Shown piece by piece: positions 62,950 through 64,000 of a DNA stretch of 64,000 nt (the stretch's first letter is position 1; every line of letters begins with the position of its first letter). The translations under genes were made by a program, and so were the position numbers. The stretch comes from Xanthomonas indica (GTDB lineage Bacteria; Pseudomonadota; Gammaproteobacteria; Xanthomonadales; Xanthomonadaceae): NCBI RefSeq assembly GCF_040529045.1, contig NZ_CP131914.1, positions 4,138,501 to 4,202,500 on the forward strand, given 5' to 3'. The notes beneath the pieces are model-generated. The model ran no database searches, was not told where the DNA came from, and worked only from the letters and a program-made list of their open reading frames with translations.

Positions 62950-64000
62950 ATGCGCCGTCTCGCCGTCGTCATCGCTGCCGTCCTGAGCCTCTCCTCCCCT
63001 GCCGTCGCCGCCGAGGCCACGCGCATTCCGGAGGCGGCGCTGCGCGATGCGGCGACGTTGCGCGAGCGTGCGCTGGCCGACGACACCGGCTGGAAGGTGG
63101 TCGAATCGCTGACCACCGAAATCGGCCCGCGCCTGGCCGGCAGCGAGGCCGATGCACGCGCGGTGGCCTGGGCCACGGCGAAATTCAAGGCACTGGGTTT
63201 CGACAAGGTGTGGACCGAGCCGGTGACCTTCCCGAAGTGGGAGCGACGCAGCGAACACGCGCAGGTGCTCGGCGCGCATGCGCAACCGCTGACCGTCACC
63301 GCGTTGGGCGGCAGCCCCGGCGGCACGGTCGAGGCCGAGGTGGTGCGCTTTGCCGACCTGGCCGCGTTGCAGGCGGCGCCCGCGGACGCGCTGCGCGGCA
63401 AGATCGCCTTCGTCGATTACCAGATGCTGCGCACGCGCGACGGCAAGGACTACGGCAATGGCGGCGCGGTGCGCAGCAAGGGGCCGTCGGAAGCGATCCG
63501 CAAGGGGGCCATCGGCTTCGTGATGCGCTCGGCCGGCACCGATTCGCACCGCGTGCCGCATACCGGCATCACCCGCTATGACGAGGGACTGACGCCGGTG
63601 CCGGCGGCGGCGCTGTCGGTGCCCGATGCCAACCAACTCACGCGCCTGCTCGCGCGCGGCCCGGTGCGCCTGCGCCTGGCGCTGGACTGCGGCTGGGACG
63701 GCACCGCCACCTCCTACAACGTGATCGGGCAGATCACCGGGCGCTCGCTGCCCAACGAGGTCGTGCTGATCGGCGGGCACCTGGATTCGTGGGACCTGGG
63801 CACCGGCGCGGTCGACGACGGTGCCGGCGTGGCCATCAGCATGGCCGCCGGGCATCTGATCGGCCAGCTCAAGCAGGCGCCCAAGCGCAGCATCCGCGTG
63901 GTCGCCTTCGCCAACGAGGAGCAGGGATTGTACGGCGGCAAGGCCTACGCGCAGGCGCATGCCAAGGACGTGGCGCGGCACCAGATCGCCGCCGAGAGCG
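62950..64000 (+). CDS. Secreted M28 family metallopeptidase, 3' end outside window
   Basis: 350 codons are visible, open to the right edge. Signal peptide MRRLAVVIAAVLSLSSPAVA, then a region with GPRLAGSEADARAVAWA typical of M28 aminopeptidases, an inserted PA-like domain (about 125-240) and the first zinc motifs: GGHLDSWDLGTGAVDDGAG (zinc His and bridging Asp) and FANEEQGLYG (catalytic Glu pair). It should be an exported aminopeptidase or carboxypeptidase Q-like enzyme; remaining zinc ligands lie beyond the window. Confidence 0.9.
   Translation, partial: MRRLAVVIAAVLSLSSPAVAAEATRIPEAALRDAATLRERALADDTGWKVVESLTTEIGPRLAGSEADARAVAWATAKFKALGFDKVWTEPVTFPKWERRSEHAQVLGAHAQPLTVTALGGSPGGTVEAEVVRFADLAALQAAPADALRGKIAFVDYQMLRTRDGKDYGNGGAVRSKGPSEAIRKGAIGFVMRSAGTDSHRVPHTGITRYDEGLTPVPAAALSVPDANQLTRLLARGPVRLRLALDCGWDGTATSYNVIGQITGRSLPNEVVLIGGHLDSWDLGTGAVDDGAGVAISMAAGHLIGQLKQAPKRSIRVVAFANEEQGLYGGKAYAQAHAKDVARHQIAAES

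Overview
The window reads as a piece of a Xanthomonas chromosome or that of a very close relative in the Xanthomonadaceae. The sequence is GC-rich with strong third-position GC bias. The type IV pilus block has the family's typical arrangement (pilS-pilR, pilB, pilA, pilC-pilD-coaE). TonB-dependent receptors and many short palindromic and G-rich intergenic repeats are present. The two end genes are cut by the window: a TonB receptor at the left end and an M28 peptidase at the right end. No insertion sequence, prophage, CRISPR array, rRNA gene or replication origin was found. One tRNA gene (Gly, CCC anticodon) is present.

Layout. 0.7-4.7 kb is an otsB - GH15 glycosidase - otsA trehalose operon. 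5-9.7 kb holds a membrane PQQ glucose dehydrogenase and a PAS-type chemoreceptor. 9.7-13.5 kb holds the minus-strand group rluD - pgeF - DUF4166 - DCC protein and the divergent bamD. 13.8-20.8 kb holds a secreted glycoside hydrolase, a two-gene osmoprotectant-type ABC importer with a fused binding protein and permease, a class V PLP enzyme, and egtB-egtD; together these look like an ergothioneine synthesis and perhaps transport locus. 21-27.6 kb holds nadE, a second quinoprotein with a C-terminal membrane anchor, and sucC-sucD.

28-43 kb is the type IV pilus region. PilS/PilR sit upstream, and a good sigma-54 site precedes pilA. Between pilB and pilC lies a visibly A/T-richer accessory segment (about 33.1-39.4 kb). 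It contains a dolichyl-phosphate-mannose-synthase-like GT2, a methyltransferase, a multi-TM LPG-synthase/flippase-like protein, a GT4 glycosyltransferase, a TMTC-like GT-C membrane glycosyltransferase and a second pilin. I infer a strain-variable pilin or surface glycan modification cassette. This is the most interesting candidate system in the window.

43-54 kb holds a three-gene operon (small secreted protein, OmpR-type regulator, histidine kinase), rimK, a complete TonB receptor, a Tat-exported phospholipase C, a histidine phosphatase, and a divergent azoreductase/LysR pair. 54.4-64 kb holds tRNA-Gly, a GDSL autotransporter esterase, thiS-thiG-trmB, an SLC13-type transporter, a Rieske protein, a small membrane protein, an FAH-family hydrolase, mscL and the peptidase.

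Two intergenic repeat families recur. One consists of GGGAATC-type heptad arrays, often as inverted pairs with an AAAAGCGG core, starting just after stop codons. The other consists of REP-like palindromes (core GGAGCGGCTTCAGCCGC), including a perfect 31-bp hairpin.
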